A stretch of 56,667 nucleotides of DNA from Bacteroidales bacterium (GCA_021738625.1 JAIPBS010000026.1:1-56667), one strand, 5' to 3'; shown: positions 23,296-32,714, numbered from the stretch's first letter. Numbers and translations are program-made. The notes: generated from the letters alone by a model not told the origin.

Positions 23296-25724
23296 GGTTT
23301 TTGCTTTTTCATGTTTTGTTGATTATACCAGGGATTCGACAATTCCTTTATACTATAATCCTCATATTTGATGATGTTCCAGTAAAGGTTTTCATAACCA
23401 TTAAATGGTGAATCCTGTATGAAATAGAATTTGGTTTGCAGCAGAGGAGTTTTAAAGTGAGGAATATAATCAGGAAAGCTTAACCCATACTTTTGTAATG
23501 CACGCATAAAAAAGTATGCAATATCGTAACCAAGGAATGCCAGTGTGTTTGGCTCAGTGTTATAATTCTTTCTGAATTTTTTGACAAACTCCCCTACCAC
23601 AATCTCATCATAATCGATATAGGATGGCAGGAACAGGTGTACGTTCAGATTTTGAAAAAGTGCCGGCGCAAAGTCCATATGTTTTTCCCAGTCGGGAAGC
23701 CCGATGGTGACCAAATTAAAGGTGTCTCTCAGCACGTTTAATTTCGTAAGAAAATCAAGCATAAATACCCGGTCTTCGGTTATTGTAATAATCACATTGT
23801 CACGGATCACGGATGCATGTTTTTGAATGCCCGCAATACTATCCTCCATATAAGTGATCTCCGACACATAATTGTCAAAATAGGTGGTATCGTCGATACT
23901 ATTTTTATAAGCGTCTCTCAACACCAGATGATCTTCAATCTGCACGGAAGTCAGCGGCGGGCTGTCTTCTTGGCGGTTTTCCGATTTCTCGATCAAAATA
24001 TTATGCAACACGTAATTGGGCACTGCGATTGCATCAGGTATGCTATCCTGCAATTTTTGACGGAAATCTGCCACAACCTGCGAATTTTGATATTTATTGT
24101 CTCTTACCAGTAAAATTTTGGCTCCCGGATGATTTTCCAATATAAACTGTACAACCTGTTCAACTTGCTTCTCGAGTGAAGGTTGTACTTTAAATACGTT
24201 CGCATTCTCCTTAATCACTTCCTGTCTGAATGTAAGCGGATTAACAATTGGTATTTCAAACAGTTGTGCAAAATTAGCAGCCAAATTGAAGCTATTGCTG
24301 TAGAGCGGCCCGACAATCAAATCCATTTCTTTCAACTCGGGTTCCTGCAGTACCTTTATGGTTTTTGAAACATCCGGTCCTACATCATAAACATGCAAGT
24401 TCACGCTCAAACCATTGTTTCTCAGGCTGTCGGCTGCCAGTAAAAATCCTTCATAAAACTGAATAAACCTAAAGGGGGTAAAAGACAAATCCACTGTTTG
24501 CTGATGTTCAGATCCGGGATGCAGGCTGTCCACCTGCTCCAGATAAAAAGGCAGCATCAGCGCTACCTCATAAGTTTCTCTTAGTATTTTTGGTCGATCA
24601 AGCGGATGAAACAAAGTGTCGGTTTCAATTTCGGATAGGGTATCCTGCTTTTCTTCCATATCAATTATGATATCTGCAAAAGGTTCTCTTTCGTAACTTA
24701 CAGGTATCCGAACAATCTGCCCCCTGTATACCCTCCCGCGCATGGTGGGGTTCATTCTTTTAAGTTCTGATAGTTCGAGACCGTATTTCTTTGCAATCTT
24801 CTTCAATTTCTCTTTTTTCTCTTCAACGGTATGATTGATATAACTTTTTTTTCCCGTATCTATGGGTATTTTAATGATCTGTCCTGCACGGGGACGATCA
24901 TCAATTCCCGGATTAAGTTTTCTCAATGTATCAATACTTACCTTAAATCTGAGGGCGATCCTGTAGAGGTTTTCATCGCTTTCAACTACATGGTGATAGT
25001 ATTTATCATCATTTTGCCGATCAGTCGCTTTGGTTTTGCTTTTACCCGGAATGCGGATCAACTGTCCTTCTTTAATGTCAGGGCTCAATCCAGGGTTGAT
25101 GGCCAACAATTCCTGCACGCCAATGCCATACATTTTTGAAATGCGGTAGAGTGTCTCCCCCTTTTTAACCACATGCCTGAAATCATCATCGCTTTCAACT
25201 GTTTTATCTTTCTTGCCTTCATCTTCGAGGATATCAGAAACCTCTGGTCCTGGATCCTTATCTTTTCTAAATACGGGCACCTTCACGTATTCACCCTCTT
25301 TAAAAGGCTCTTCCAGTTCAGGGTTTGCTTCCTTCAAATCAAATTCAGAAACCAGGTAGATCCTGGCAACATCGGCATAATCTTCGCCTGATTGTGCAAC
25401 ATGGTAAAAGAAATCAAAATCCTTTTCCTCGATTGTCTTAAGAATATCTTTTTCCCTGCTTTGCACGGGAATTTTAAGCAGCTGCCCTATGGCCAGTCCG
25501 TTTTTGGCTTCGGGATTCTCGAAAAGAATGTCATCCAGGGGTAGCTCGTAGACTTTGGCAATGGAATAAAGAGTATGGCCTTTTTCTACATGATGGATGT
25601 AATAGGTTTTTCCTTCAATTAGTTCAATCTCGGTTGATTTTTCAATTTGCACTCCTTGAGCAGGAAGCATACCCGGAACCAGGAAGCAGCTGATAACAAG
25701 AAAAAGCTTAATATTTGCCATCAT
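23283..25724 (-). CDS. LysM-repeat protein with a periplasmic-binding (PBP1/ABC-substrate) domain
   Basis: 813 residues with a signal peptide (to about residue 22, PAQG). Five LysM-like repeats follow, at about 42-88, 104-150, 180-227, 240-288 and 297-345; the second and fifth are degenerate (for example HHVEKGHTLYSIAKVY, HVVKKGETLYRISKMY, HHVVESDENLYRIALRF). Residues about 385-800 are a two-lobed Leu/Ile/Val-binding-type fold (EVALMLPFYLEQVD, DLIVGPLYSN, VTIGLPDWEKH, GYDIAYFFMRAL). The LysM part should hold it to peptidoglycan while the second domain may sense or position a ligand; no ABC permease is near, so transport is unlikely. It lies 62 nt downstream of guaA. Confidence 0.88.
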   Translation of the reverse strand: MMANIKLFLVISCFLVPGMLPAQGVQIEKSTEIELIEGKTYYIHHVEKGHTLYSIAKVYELPLDDILFENPEAKNGLAIGQLLKIPVQSREKDILKTIEEKDFDFFYHVAQSGEDYADVARIYLVSEFDLKEANPELEEPFKEGEYVKVPVFRKDKDPGPEVSDILEDEGKKDKTVESDDDFRHVVKKGETLYRISKMYGIGVQELLAINPGLSPDIKEGQLIRIPGKSKTKATDRQNDDKYYHHVVESDENLYRIALRFKVSIDTLRKLNPGIDDRPRAGQIIKIPIDTGKKSYINHTVEEKKEKLKKIAKKYGLELSELKRMNPTMRGRVYRGQIVRIPVSYEREPFADIIIDMEEKQDTLSEIETDTLFHPLDRPKILRETYEVALMLPFYLEQVDSLHPGSEHQQTVDLSFTPFRFIQFYEGFLLAADSLRNNGLSVNLHVYDVGPDVSKTIKVLQEPELKEMDLIVGPLYSNSFNLAANFAQLFEIPIVNPLTFRQEVIKENANVFKVQPSLEKQVEQVVQFILENHPGAKILLVRDNKYQNSQVVADFRQKLQDSIPDAIAVPNYVLHNILIEKSENRQEDSPPLTSVQIEDHLVLRDAYKNSIDDTTYFDNYVSEITYMEDSIAGIQKHASVIRDNVIITITEDRVFMLDFLTKLNVLRDTFNLVTIGLPDWEKHMDFAPALFQNLNVHLFLPSYIDYDEIVVGEFVKKFRKNYNTEPNTLAFLGYDIAYFFMRALQKYGLSFPDYIPHFKTPLLQTKFYFIQDSPFNGYENLYWNIIKYEDYSIKELSNPWYNQQNMKKQKPWFN

Positions 25725-25786
25725 ACGTCATTTCAGTTCAGTTCGGCCAATTTATTGATAAACGATGTCATAGCATCTTAATTGCT

Positions 25787-27316
25787 TTATTCCCACTCAA
25801 TGGTTGCAGGAGGTTTTGAGCTGATGTCGTATACCACTCTGTTCACCCCCTTAACCTTGTTGATGATATCGCTTGAAACCTTTGCCAGGAAATCATAAGG
25901 CAGATGCGACCAGTCGGCGGTCATGCCGTCGGTGGATTCTACCGCACGCAGGGCCACCACATTTTCGTATGTTCGCTCGTCTCCCATCACACCAACACTC
26001 TGAACCGGAAGCAATATCGCGCCTGCCTGCCAAACCCGATCATACAAATCGTTCCTTTTCAATCCTTCAATATAAATATGGTCAACTTCCTGTAAGATTC
26101 TAACACGTTCGGCATTGATCTGCCCCAGTATCCTGATGCCCAGTCCGGGACCGGGAAAAGGATGCCGTTTGAGGATATTGGAGGGTATATCGAGGGTACG
26201 CCCGATCTTTCTCACTTCATCCTTGAACAAGGTTTTCAATGGCTCCACTACTTTGAGGTTCATGGCGTCGGGCAATCCGCCGACATTGTGGTGTGACTTT
26301 ATTGTAACGGAAGGTCCGTTTACCGAAACCGATTCGATCACATCGGGGTAAATGGTTCCCTGGGCCAGCCAACTCACCTCCTTTATTTTATGTGCTTCCT
26401 GGTCGAACACTTCAATAAATGTTTTGCCTATGATCTTTCTCTTTTTTTCCGGATCAGAGGCGCCTTTCAACTTGTCTAAGAAACGTTCTTTGGCATCCAC
26501 TCCTCGAACGTTCAGGCCCATGCCCTGATATTGATCCAGCACGGTTTTGTATTCATTTTTTCTAAGCAGGCCGTTATCAACAAAAATGCAATGCAGGTTT
26601 TTGCCAATGGCCCGGTGCAGCAGCATGGCAGCAACTGAAGAGTCAACACCTCCCGAAAGTCCCAGCACAACTTTATCATGCTGAAGTGTATCCTGTAAAT
26701 ATTCAATTGTAGCTTCCACAAAGCTGAGAGGCGTCCAGGATTGATTGCATTTACACACGCCTACCAGGAAGTTCTCAAGCAAAAGTTTTCCTTCAACCGA
26801 ATGATAAACCTCGGGATGAAACTGAAGCCCGAACACCGGCTTTTCTTTCATCCTGAAGCCGGCCACTTTAACATCATCCGTTGAGGTGATGGCCTGATAT
26901 CCTTCCGGTAATGAAACAATGGTATCCCCATGCGACATCCAAACCTGACTGCCAATGGTAACGCCCTTCATCAAAGGATTTTCATAATCGACCCAGGCCA
27001 GTTTTGCCCGCCCATATTCCCTGATGGTTGAGTGTATCATTTCTGCACCGTCCTGCAGGGCCATCAGCTGAGCACCGTAGCAAACGCCTAATACAGGTAA
27101 TTTGTCTTTTATCCACGAAGTGTCGGGTTTTGGTGATCCCTCATCATATACTGAAAACGGGCTGCCGCTCAGGATCACTCCTTTGATGTGGTCAAGCTTT
27201 TCAGGCACTTTGCTATAGGGATGAATTTCGCAATATACGTTCAACTCCCTCACCCTTCTGGCAATCAGCTGGGTATATTGCGAACCAAAATCAAGGATCA
27301 GTATTGTTTCTTCCAT
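25787..27316 (-). CDS. guaA: GMP synthase (glutamine-hydrolysing)
   Basis: 509 residues, normal length. The class I glutamine amidotransferase domain covers 1-190, with catalytic Cys79 ([10 protein letters not shown]) and the His/Glu pair in FHPEVYHS. The ATP pyrophosphatase domain begins near 205, with the P-loop [13 protein letters not shown], and the C-terminal dimerisation domain ends in PPATIEWE as in other GuaA proteins. It aminates XMP to GMP in the cytosol. The -7 element lies 4 nt before the ATG. The LysM and MORN genes downstream could be read from the same promoter. Confidence 0.96.
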   Translation of the reverse strand: MEETILILDFGSQYTQLIARRVRELNVYCEIHPYSKVPEKLDHIKGVILSGSPFSVYDEGSPKPDTSWIKDKLPVLGVCYGAQLMALQDGAEMIHSTIREYGRAKLAWVDYENPLMKGVTIGSQVWMSHGDTIVSLPEGYQAITSTDDVKVAGFRMKEKPVFGLQFHPEVYHSVEGKLLLENFLVGVCKCNQSWTPLSFVEATIEYLQDTLQHDKVVLGLSGGVDSSVAAMLLHRAIGKNLHCIFVDNGLLRKNEYKTVLDQYQGMGLNVRGVDAKERFLDKLKGASDPEKKRKIIGKTFIEVFDQEAHKIKEVSWLAQGTIYPDVIESVSVNGPSVTIKSHHNVGGLPDAMNLKVVEPLKTLFKDEVRKIGRTLDIPSNILKRHPFPGPGLGIRILGQINAERVRILQEVDHIYIEGLKRNDLYDRVWQAGAILLPVQSVGVMGDERTYENVVALRAVESTDGMTADWSHLPYDFLAKVSSDIINKVKGVNRVVYDISSKPPATIEWE

Positions 27317-27320
27317 ATTA

Positions 27321-27328
27321 CAAAAGTA
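27321..27328 (-). promoter_or_regulatory. guaA -7 element TACTTTTG, 4 nt before the start codon
   Basis: Exact TAnnTTTG match on the minus strand separated from the ATG by TAAT only, which implies an extremely short or absent 5' leader. Confidence 0.5.
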
Positions 27329-27453
27329 GTCAAATTAAACCCTTTGAGAAGTTCATTTCACAACCGACAAATTAAAGAAAAAAAGCTGTTCGGATAAGAA
27401 TAAAATTTTTGCAGTTCAGGATTTTTTATAATTTTAAAACAAATTCCTGATTC

Positions 27454-27927
27454 ATGGCAGATAAAACAGAAATCTCAGTTAGGGCAATGATGGGCATCGT
27501 AATCCTGTTGATCCTGATCATCGTTGGTTATTTCACCTATCCTCAGTGGAAAGGCTGGTTCCGCACGAATATCCTGAACGAGCAAATTTTTAATATTGAA
27601 GGGGATTCCCTTACGGGTAACGACCTGATCGATAAAGTTTGGATCAACGATCTGAACGGAGCGATCCTGAGTCTAAAAAGAAGCAAAAACTACACTTTGG
27701 ATATCCCTTCTGTTGAAGACAGCAAAACAGTACACGGACATTTTGTGCTTGAAAAGAACAGCATCAGCTTTATGACGCATCCCTCTACCAATGTATGCGT
27801 TGGATTGGAAGGCATTTACAAATACCGTATTGATCGTGAACGGCTTTTGTTTACAAAGGTAATGGATAGATGCAGTTCCCGACAGAAATACATGGAATCA
27901 CCCTGGATAAGTTATGATTCATATTAA
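27454..27927 (+). CDS. single-pass membrane protein of unknown function
   Basis: 157 residues with one N-terminal membrane helix (about 12-28, MMGIVILLILIIVGYF) and a soluble extracytoplasmic part. The latter is beta-rich (ILSLKRSKNYTLDI, VHGHFVLEKNSISFMTH, GIYKYRIDRERLLFTKVMD), which recalls a small lipocalin-like or copper-resistance-type barrel, and has two cysteines (C112, C139) that might pair. I do not recognise the family. Its 3' end overlaps the convergent metallophosphoesterase gene by 9 nt. Confidence 0.7.
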   Translation: MADKTEISVRAMMGIVILLILIIVGYFTYPQWKGWFRTNILNEQIFNIEGDSLTGNDLIDKVWINDLNGAILSLKRSKNYTLDIPSVEDSKTVHGHFVLEKNSISFMTHPSTNVCVGLEGIYKYRIDRERLLFTKVMDRCSSRQKYMESPWISYDSY

Positions 27928-28770
27928 TTCTCTGCTATGGTTTGCAGGGTTTTCAAGATCAAAACGGATCAGGCACAATTCCCTGCTGTCCGTTGATCCG
28001 TTGAACATGAGTGTCCTGCCCGATTTTTCCAGGTAACGACCTGTTAAACGTGTTGACTCGTGAATGTGGCCGTGCAGGCTTAGCAGGGGTTGCCGCTCTT
28101 CAACGAATCTTTGAATGGCAATACTACCCACATGTACATCCAATGGTACATGATCCACATACTGTCCGTCAAGGGCCGCCCGGTCGAGGGAAGTATCATA
28201 GGGGGGCGAATGGAACAGAAAAATCGATTTGTTTAAATCCTGCCCTTCAGCCAGTGATTCCAGATCTCTTTTTATGGTTGAGTATTTTAGATTTTTTTCA
28301 GGCTTCACAGAGCGAAAACCATCTGTCGGATGAATACAACCGGGATCCACATAGCGAGACACATCATACTTCTCCCAGTCTTTCAGCCGGAATGGCGTGG
28401 GCGGCACCATGGCATATCCGAAGACACGATAACCTCTAAAATCATTGTATTTCATATGCATATAGCGCCAGACTCCGCTTACCTGTTCTATCTCCTTAAT
28501 AAGTTTTTCATTTACACGAGGATCGTCATTCCCAAGAATAAGAAAGACCTCCGGGTAGGCTGATTTTAATTCATCTTTTATCCCGCGCAGCGAATCAGAC
28601 AGAAATCCTCTCGCAAAATCATTAACATCCCGTTTATATGAATACCCGTGAGGCAGCAAATCGCCGCCCAGAAAAACCGCCGCAGGTTTTTCTTCCCTGA
28701 TTTTCAGGAACAGCTTTTCATACCTGTCTTCTTTTCCGTGGAGATCGGATGTAAAAAAGCAGTTTATCAT
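27919..28770 (-). CDS. calcineurin-like metallophosphoesterase
   Basis: 283 residues, cytosolic. The five family motifs are seen: D9-L-H11 (FTSDLHG), GGD37, GND82-D (LGNDDPR), FHSPP, and HGHIHES, which together hold a two-metal site. The group includes phosphodiesterases and nucleotidases; the substrate here is not known. The start lies 1 nt after the stop of the nucleotidyltransferase gene, so the pair is tightly coupled and the two enzymes may act on the same nucleotide or nucleotidylated partner (inference). Confidence 0.87.
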   Translation of the reverse strand: MINCFFTSDLHGKEDRYEKLFLKIREEKPAAVFLGGDLLPHGYSYKRDVNDFARGFLSDSLRGIKDELKSAYPEVFLILGNDDPRVNEKLIKEIEQVSGVWRYMHMKYNDFRGYRVFGYAMVPPTPFRLKDWEKYDVSRYVDPGCIHPTDGFRSVKPEKNLKYSTIKRDLESLAEGQDLNKSIFLFHSPPYDTSLDRAALDGQYVDHVPLDVHVGSIAIQRFVEERQPLLSLHGHIHESTRLTGRYLEKSGRTLMFNGSTDSRELCLIRFDLENPANHSRELI

Positions 28771-28771
28771 T

Positions 28772-29458
28772 TCATTTTTCCTTCACTTTTAACGGCCGGG
28801 CTAAATTATGACAAGAGCCGATCATGGCAGCAAAGCTGGTTTTCTTTTTCATATCTTCATCGTTGACAATGTGCAGATCGATCAGACTTTCATCCACCCT
28901 GTAGCCGGTTCTGGAATAATTCACTTCGCTCAGGCACAGGCCCCAGCCTTGCAGCCAGGCAATTAATTCTCGTTGTTGCAAGTCCGTACCTTGCTGATGC
29001 ACGATCAGGTCGATATCGCTGCCCGGGCCGGCATCCGCGTTTTTGGTGCTGCCGCATATATAAAGGCCTTTCACGCCAAATTGATCAAATTCCATCTTAT
29101 CGGCAATGGTATTCAGCAGTTTTTGTTCCTGAGGCAAAAACTGCGATCCGCCCTGCATCCTGATCAGCTGGTTGTAACACACATGTATGGTTCCTTCCAC
29201 ATTTTCATCAACAACGATATCGGCGCTTTGCATCCATTCGGTTTCTTTAAAATCGGGCGTTTGGACTTCCATATCTTTATATATGATCCTGGCTTCGCAA
29301 ACGGTGCTGAATTGCCATCCGGAGGGGATCGCCCCAACCACCTGTCTGAAAATACTCTCCAGCTCCGATTGGTTCTTTCGGAGAATCTCTTCGATTGCAT
29401 AAATACAGTTAAGTTCTTTTTCGCGTTCAAACAGTTTTTCGAGCCTGACATTTCTCAT
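28772..29458 (-). CDS. nucleotidyltransferase fused to a PEP-synthase/kinase-type sensor-like domain
   Basis: 228 residues. The C-terminal part (about 125-225) is a Pol-beta-type nucleotidyltransferase: G136-S137 in YICGSTKNADAGPGSDIDL, with acids D148 and D150 and a third candidate D194 (SLIDLHIV). The N-terminal 120 residues (EREKELNCIYAIEEIL, ... IPSGWQF ... ETEWMQSADIVV ... GTIHVCYNQ ... LPQEQKLLNTIADKM) resemble a GAF-like region I know from the front of some histidine kinases and PEP-synthase-like proteins. In those large proteins a similar nucleotidyltransferase segment can be the tail; here the two ends are joined without the central kinase. Middle gene of a three-gene operon; the target is unknown. 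Confidence 0.72.
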   Translation of the reverse strand: MRNVRLEKLFEREKELNCIYAIEEILRKNQSELESIFRQVVGAIPSGWQFSTVCEARIIYKDMEVQTPDFKETEWMQSADIVVDENVEGTIHVCYNQLIRMQGGSQFLPQEQKLLNTIADKMEFDQFGVKGLYICGSTKNADAGPGSDIDLIVHQQGTDLQQRELIAWLQGWGLCLSEVNYSRTGYRVDESLIDLHIVNDEDMKKKTSFAAMIGSCHNLARPLKVKEK

Positions 29459-29462
29459 TTTC

Positions 29463-31193
29463 TTATTTCCTCCTGTTTATCTTGGCCTGAAAGCGGTTTA
29501 CATTGTCTTTATGATCCCTTACTTCAAGAACAAAATTGCTTTCTCCTTTTGGCAAATGTTCGTCAATTTTATAGGTTAGCAGTTTGAATTTCGGATCATA
29601 TTCCATCAAAACCCATTTTCCATTGATGGTTGCACGGTAGTCGGCGATACCAGAAAGATCATCATCTATTTTCAACCTGATATTTTTATAAGCGGTCATA
29701 TCTTTTCCATCGTAAATATTGACGGGTTTTATTTCGGGACGCACCGTATCAACCATCACCGCATAATTACCGAAATCACGAATGGATGCCTTTACAAAGC
29801 CATCCTCAAATTCTCCTCCCGCCGAAGAAAACTCCCCCTCATCATCCTGCCTGACAAGCAGGGCCTTCGATAACAACCCGGCCGGTAAGGAATCCGCTTT
29901 AATGAATATCTGTATGTATTTGTGTACCGGAGTTCCATCATCGTGTACGCGGTGGATTTTGCCAAAGGTATCTTCCGTGCCTTCTTCGGTTGAGTGGGTG
30001 AAAACAAAATCCCTGTAAAAGGCCCCGGCTGTTGTTTCAATCTTAAAATCGTTTGTTTGGTATTCGTTTTCATGTTCCCAGGTGAAATACATATCCGGGT
30101 TTGGCGGGCTACCGATCTGCACATGGGCAAGCTGTTCCATTTCATATTTTATAAAGTAGCTAAGTTCGGAAGTGTTGCCATAAGCGTCCTTTACAATATA
30201 TTTCACCTGATGTACCAGGGTGTCGACAGGAATATAAACACCTCTGTTTTCGGCCTTTTCATATATGGAAAGCCGGTTGTTTGGATCAATCTCAGTGCGC
30301 TGGAAGCGAAGGCCGCTTTTTACATATTCAGCATAATCGATCAGGCTGTTGAGATAACGGGTTTCCGAGAAAGAGAAGTCATCCATATTATGTTCATAAA
30401 AAAGAACAGAATCAATGAAGAGGGAAACCGAATATACCCCGTTCCGATTGGGCATGTCGTTCAACTTATCGTGGGTTGCAATTCCAAAAGCCACGTTACC
30501 GTTGATGACGATGGTATCTACACCCCGCATCCTGTGGTTTAGTCCCCAACCATCCACTTTGATCTTTCTGGCGGTTTCCGAATAATCGTGGTCGTCTATA
30601 GCATCCACCGAATAAATCTTGATATACTCGATGCCCGGCCTCACATAATCTCTAATCTCGAAATCAAAAAACAAGGGATTCAGTGGCTTTTGGGTAGTCG
30701 TTTCCCTGATCTCAAAATGCAGGTGCGGTCCCAGGGAGCCTCCCGTATTTCCTGAAAAAGCAATAAGCTGTCCCCTTTCAACGGGAATTTCATCCTTATC
30801 AGGAAAAAGGTTTACCGAAAATGATTTTAATTCGTATTGTTTCTTTTTAAGGTATTCCGATACATTCTCATTAAAATCCAACAAATGCCCATAAACGGAT
30901 GTATATCCATTGGGATGCGTAATGTAAACGGCTTTTCCGAATCCATTGGGCGACACCCTGACACGTGATACATAACCATCTTCAATGGCATACACATTTT
31001 TTCCTTCCACTCCCTGCGTTTTGATATCAATGCCCGAGTGAAAATGGTTGGAGCGCAATTCTCCAAAAGTGCCCGACAGGTACAATTTAATATCGAGCGG
31101 AGCAGTAAAATTATTGTGTTTATTCTTTTCTTGCTGTGCATTCACATTCAAAACAAATCCCGAAATCAATAACACAAATAAAGCTTTTCTCAT
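29463..31193 (-). CDS. M23-family peptidoglycan endopeptidase (LytM type)
   Basis: 576 residues with a signal peptide to about residue 19. The M23 domain covers about 40-175: FHSGIDIKTQG (H and D zinc ligands), GYVSRVRVSPNGFGKAVYI, YGHL, and GPHLHFEIRE (HxH). The large C-terminal part (180-576) is beta-rich and probably binds wall or partners; it ends in Ig-like strands (LRIDDDLSGIADYRATINGKW-type). It should cleave peptide cross-bridges in the periplasm. It is the first gene of an operon, 4 nt ahead of the nucleotidyltransferase gene. Confidence 0.9.
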   Translation of the reverse strand: MRKALFVLLISGFVLNVNAQQEKNKHNNFTAPLDIKLYLSGTFGELRSNHFHSGIDIKTQGVEGKNVYAIEDGYVSRVRVSPNGFGKAVYITHPNGYTSVYGHLLDFNENVSEYLKKKQYELKSFSVNLFPDKDEIPVERGQLIAFSGNTGGSLGPHLHFEIRETTTQKPLNPLFFDFEIRDYVRPGIEYIKIYSVDAIDDHDYSETARKIKVDGWGLNHRMRGVDTIVINGNVAFGIATHDKLNDMPNRNGVYSVSLFIDSVLFYEHNMDDFSFSETRYLNSLIDYAEYVKSGLRFQRTEIDPNNRLSIYEKAENRGVYIPVDTLVHQVKYIVKDAYGNTSELSYFIKYEMEQLAHVQIGSPPNPDMYFTWEHENEYQTNDFKIETTAGAFYRDFVFTHSTEEGTEDTFGKIHRVHDDGTPVHKYIQIFIKADSLPAGLLSKALLVRQDDEGEFSSAGGEFEDGFVKASIRDFGNYAVMVDTVRPEIKPVNIYDGKDMTAYKNIRLKIDDDLSGIADYRATINGKWVLMEYDPKFKLLTYKIDEHLPKGESNFVLEVRDHKDNVNRFQAKINRRK

Positions 31194-31498
31194 AATCCGA
31201 ACAAAGTTAATAATTGTAGCATTTCACCAATCATTTGATCCATTGCAGGAAATCACCCTCAGTTTTTATGAAATGGTCTGCATGCAAATTTAGCCCAAAT
31301 ATGCGACAAGACTTTCAGGACAAAAGGGTATCTCTGCAAATTTGTCACATCTGTAAAAAAGACATATCTATATTTATGCATGCATATTGCAAATGTAAAA
31401 CGCTGATAAACTTTAATTTGCATCAAGCCGGCCTTCCTTCCGTAAGAGAAGAAAAACCGGATGGCACATAAGTTGACAATACCGTATAAAAATTTATT
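31194..31498. other. divergent intergenic region
   Basis: About 305 AT-rich bases between divergent genes. It holds the M23 promoter (31202-31230), a second minus-strand TAAATTTG at 31285-31292, and a perfect 12-bp palindrome TATGCATGCATA (31375-31386). No gene is seen. Confidence 0.6.
31202..31230 (-). promoter_or_regulatory. promoter of the M23 operon, TTGG-N17-TAACTTTG
   Basis: On the minus strand TTGG (31230-31227) precedes TAACTTTG (31209-31202) by 17 nt; the -7 box is 8 nt upstream of the ATG at 31193, so the leader is very short. Confidence 0.5.
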
Positions 31499-32080
31499 AT
31501 GAAACTACAGGAGATTGCCTCGCAAAAAGAATTGACGCAAAAGCTCAATGCAGATAAAAAGAATTATTTGTTGCTTTATAAAAAAGGATCGGAATCATCG
31601 GAATGTGCTTTGGGACATATCCGGGATATCACAGAAGAATTTGAAAATTTGAATGTATTTACAGCGGATGTAAGCCAGGTAAGGGATATCCACCCGAACT
31701 ACGGCATCGACACGGCACCTTCCTTGCTGATCTTTGAAGGAAAGGAATTCAAGAAAACAGTTAAGGGGTGCAGCACAAAGGAATACTACAAATCCCTTTT
31801 CGAAAGCCGTGTATTCAGCGCTTCTTCGGCAGAAAGCGAGCCGCAGAAAAGCGTTACGGTTTACTCCACCCCAACCTGCTCCTGGTGCAATACCTTAAAA
31901 AGCCACCTGAGAAAAAATGGCGTGTATTTCACGGATGTTGATGTTTCAACCGATCAGGAAATGGCTCAGGACCTGGTAAGGAAGAGCGGGCAGCAGGGTG
32001 TACCACAAACCGAAATTGATGGAGAGATTATTGTTGGATTCGACAAAAGCAGGATTAACAAATTGCTGGGAATTAATTAG
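31499..32080 (+). CDS. thioredoxin-like plus glutaredoxin two-domain protein
   Basis: 193 residues, cytosolic. The N-terminal half (1-105) is a thioredoxin-like fold without a CxxC; it has only single cysteines C36 (SESSEC) and C91 (VKGC). The C-terminal half (115-193) is a glutaredoxin with the active site C127-S-W-C130 (YSTPTCSWCNTLK), the cis-Pro motif GVPQTEI and GFD. Monothiol-type partner binding in the first domain and dithiol reduction in the second are inferred. It is 62 nt upstream of a lone groES on the same strand. Confidence 0.85.
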   Translation: MKLQEIASQKELTQKLNADKKNYLLLYKKGSESSECALGHIRDITEEFENLNVFTADVSQVRDIHPNYGIDTAPSLLIFEGKEFKKTVKGCSTKEYYKSLFESRVFSASSAESEPQKSVTVYSTPTCSWCNTLKSHLRKNGVYFTDVDVSTDQEMAQDLVRKSGQQGVPQTEIDGEIIVGFDKSRINKLLGIN

Positions 32081-32142
32081 TGAGTGGTGAATTGTGAATA
32101 GAAAAATTATACTTAACTATTTGAAAATAAAATCATAACAAA

Positions 32143-32430
32143 ATGAAAGAATTACAACCATTAAATCAAAATGTATTGCTCGACATGAGCGGAGAAGAAA
32201 AAGAACAGAAAACCACCGCCGGAATCATCATACCCGATACGGCCAGAGAAAAACAGCAAATGGCAAAAGTGCTGGCCATCGGGAATATTGAAAACCCCGA
32301 GATCAGCGTGGGAGATGTGGTCGTTTTTAGAAAATTTTCCGGCACGGAACTGGATTTCGAAGGCAAAAAATACCTGAGCATCCCTTACGCCGATCTTTTG
32401 GCGAAAGTGGTTGAAACGGAGAAGATTTAA
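32143..32430 (+). CDS. GroES-type co-chaperonin without adjacent groEL
   Basis: 95 residues covering the full GroES fold: N-terminal LQPLNQNVLLD, the mobile loop QKTTAGIIIPDTAREK that contacts GroEL, and the C-terminal strand YLSIPYADLLAKV. The loop hydrophobic triplet (III) is intact, so it should still be able to bind a chaperonin. No groEL follows; the next gene is an FtsX permease 284 nt away. It could be a second co-chaperonin or the organism's only one located apart from groEL. Grouped with a glutaredoxin-type gene. Confidence 0.88.
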   Translation: MKELQPLNQNVLLDMSGEEKEQKTTAGIIIPDTAREKQQMAKVLAIGNIENPEISVGDVVVFRKFSGTELDFEGKKYLSIPYADLLAKVVETEKI

Positions 32431-32516
32431 AAGATTGCGATTGTAATAAACTTTTAAAAAATTTCTATCGGATCATAATTCAGCATCAGAATATGAAATT
32501 CGGATTAAAAGATAAT

Positions 32517-32544
32517 TAGCTTAACATTGAGAAGTGTTAAGCTA
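32517..32544. promoter_or_regulatory. perfect 10-bp inverted repeat between groES and FtsX
   Basis: TAGCTTAACA (32517-32526) pairs with TGTTAAGCTA (32535-32544) with an 8-nt loop. No T run follows, so an operator or RNA structure ahead of the permease gene is as likely as a terminator of groES. Confidence 0.45.
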
Positions 32545-32564
32545 TCGATTTAGTTAAATTACTA

Positions 32565-32583
32565 TTGTATCATTCCGATACAA
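32565..32583. promoter_or_regulatory. second small inverted repeat upstream of FtsX
   Basis: TTGTATC (32565-32571) pairs with GATACAA (32577-32583), 5-nt spacer; a compact dyad about 130 nt upstream of the permease start. Confidence 0.35.
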
Positions 32584-32714
32584 AAGCATGTTCCAATATG
32601 AAACACTTTTATTCGGCAAGCCCACAGTTTTACCCTGTTACCTTCCTGATATAAAGCTCATTATAAAGTTTGGTACGGCTCTTGGAGTTCAGCTGACAAA
32701 CAATATCATCAAAA

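Noticed and set aside
23283..25724. ABC transporter binding protein for amino-acid import
   Set aside because: The LysM repeats and absence of permease and ATPase genes argue against an uptake system.
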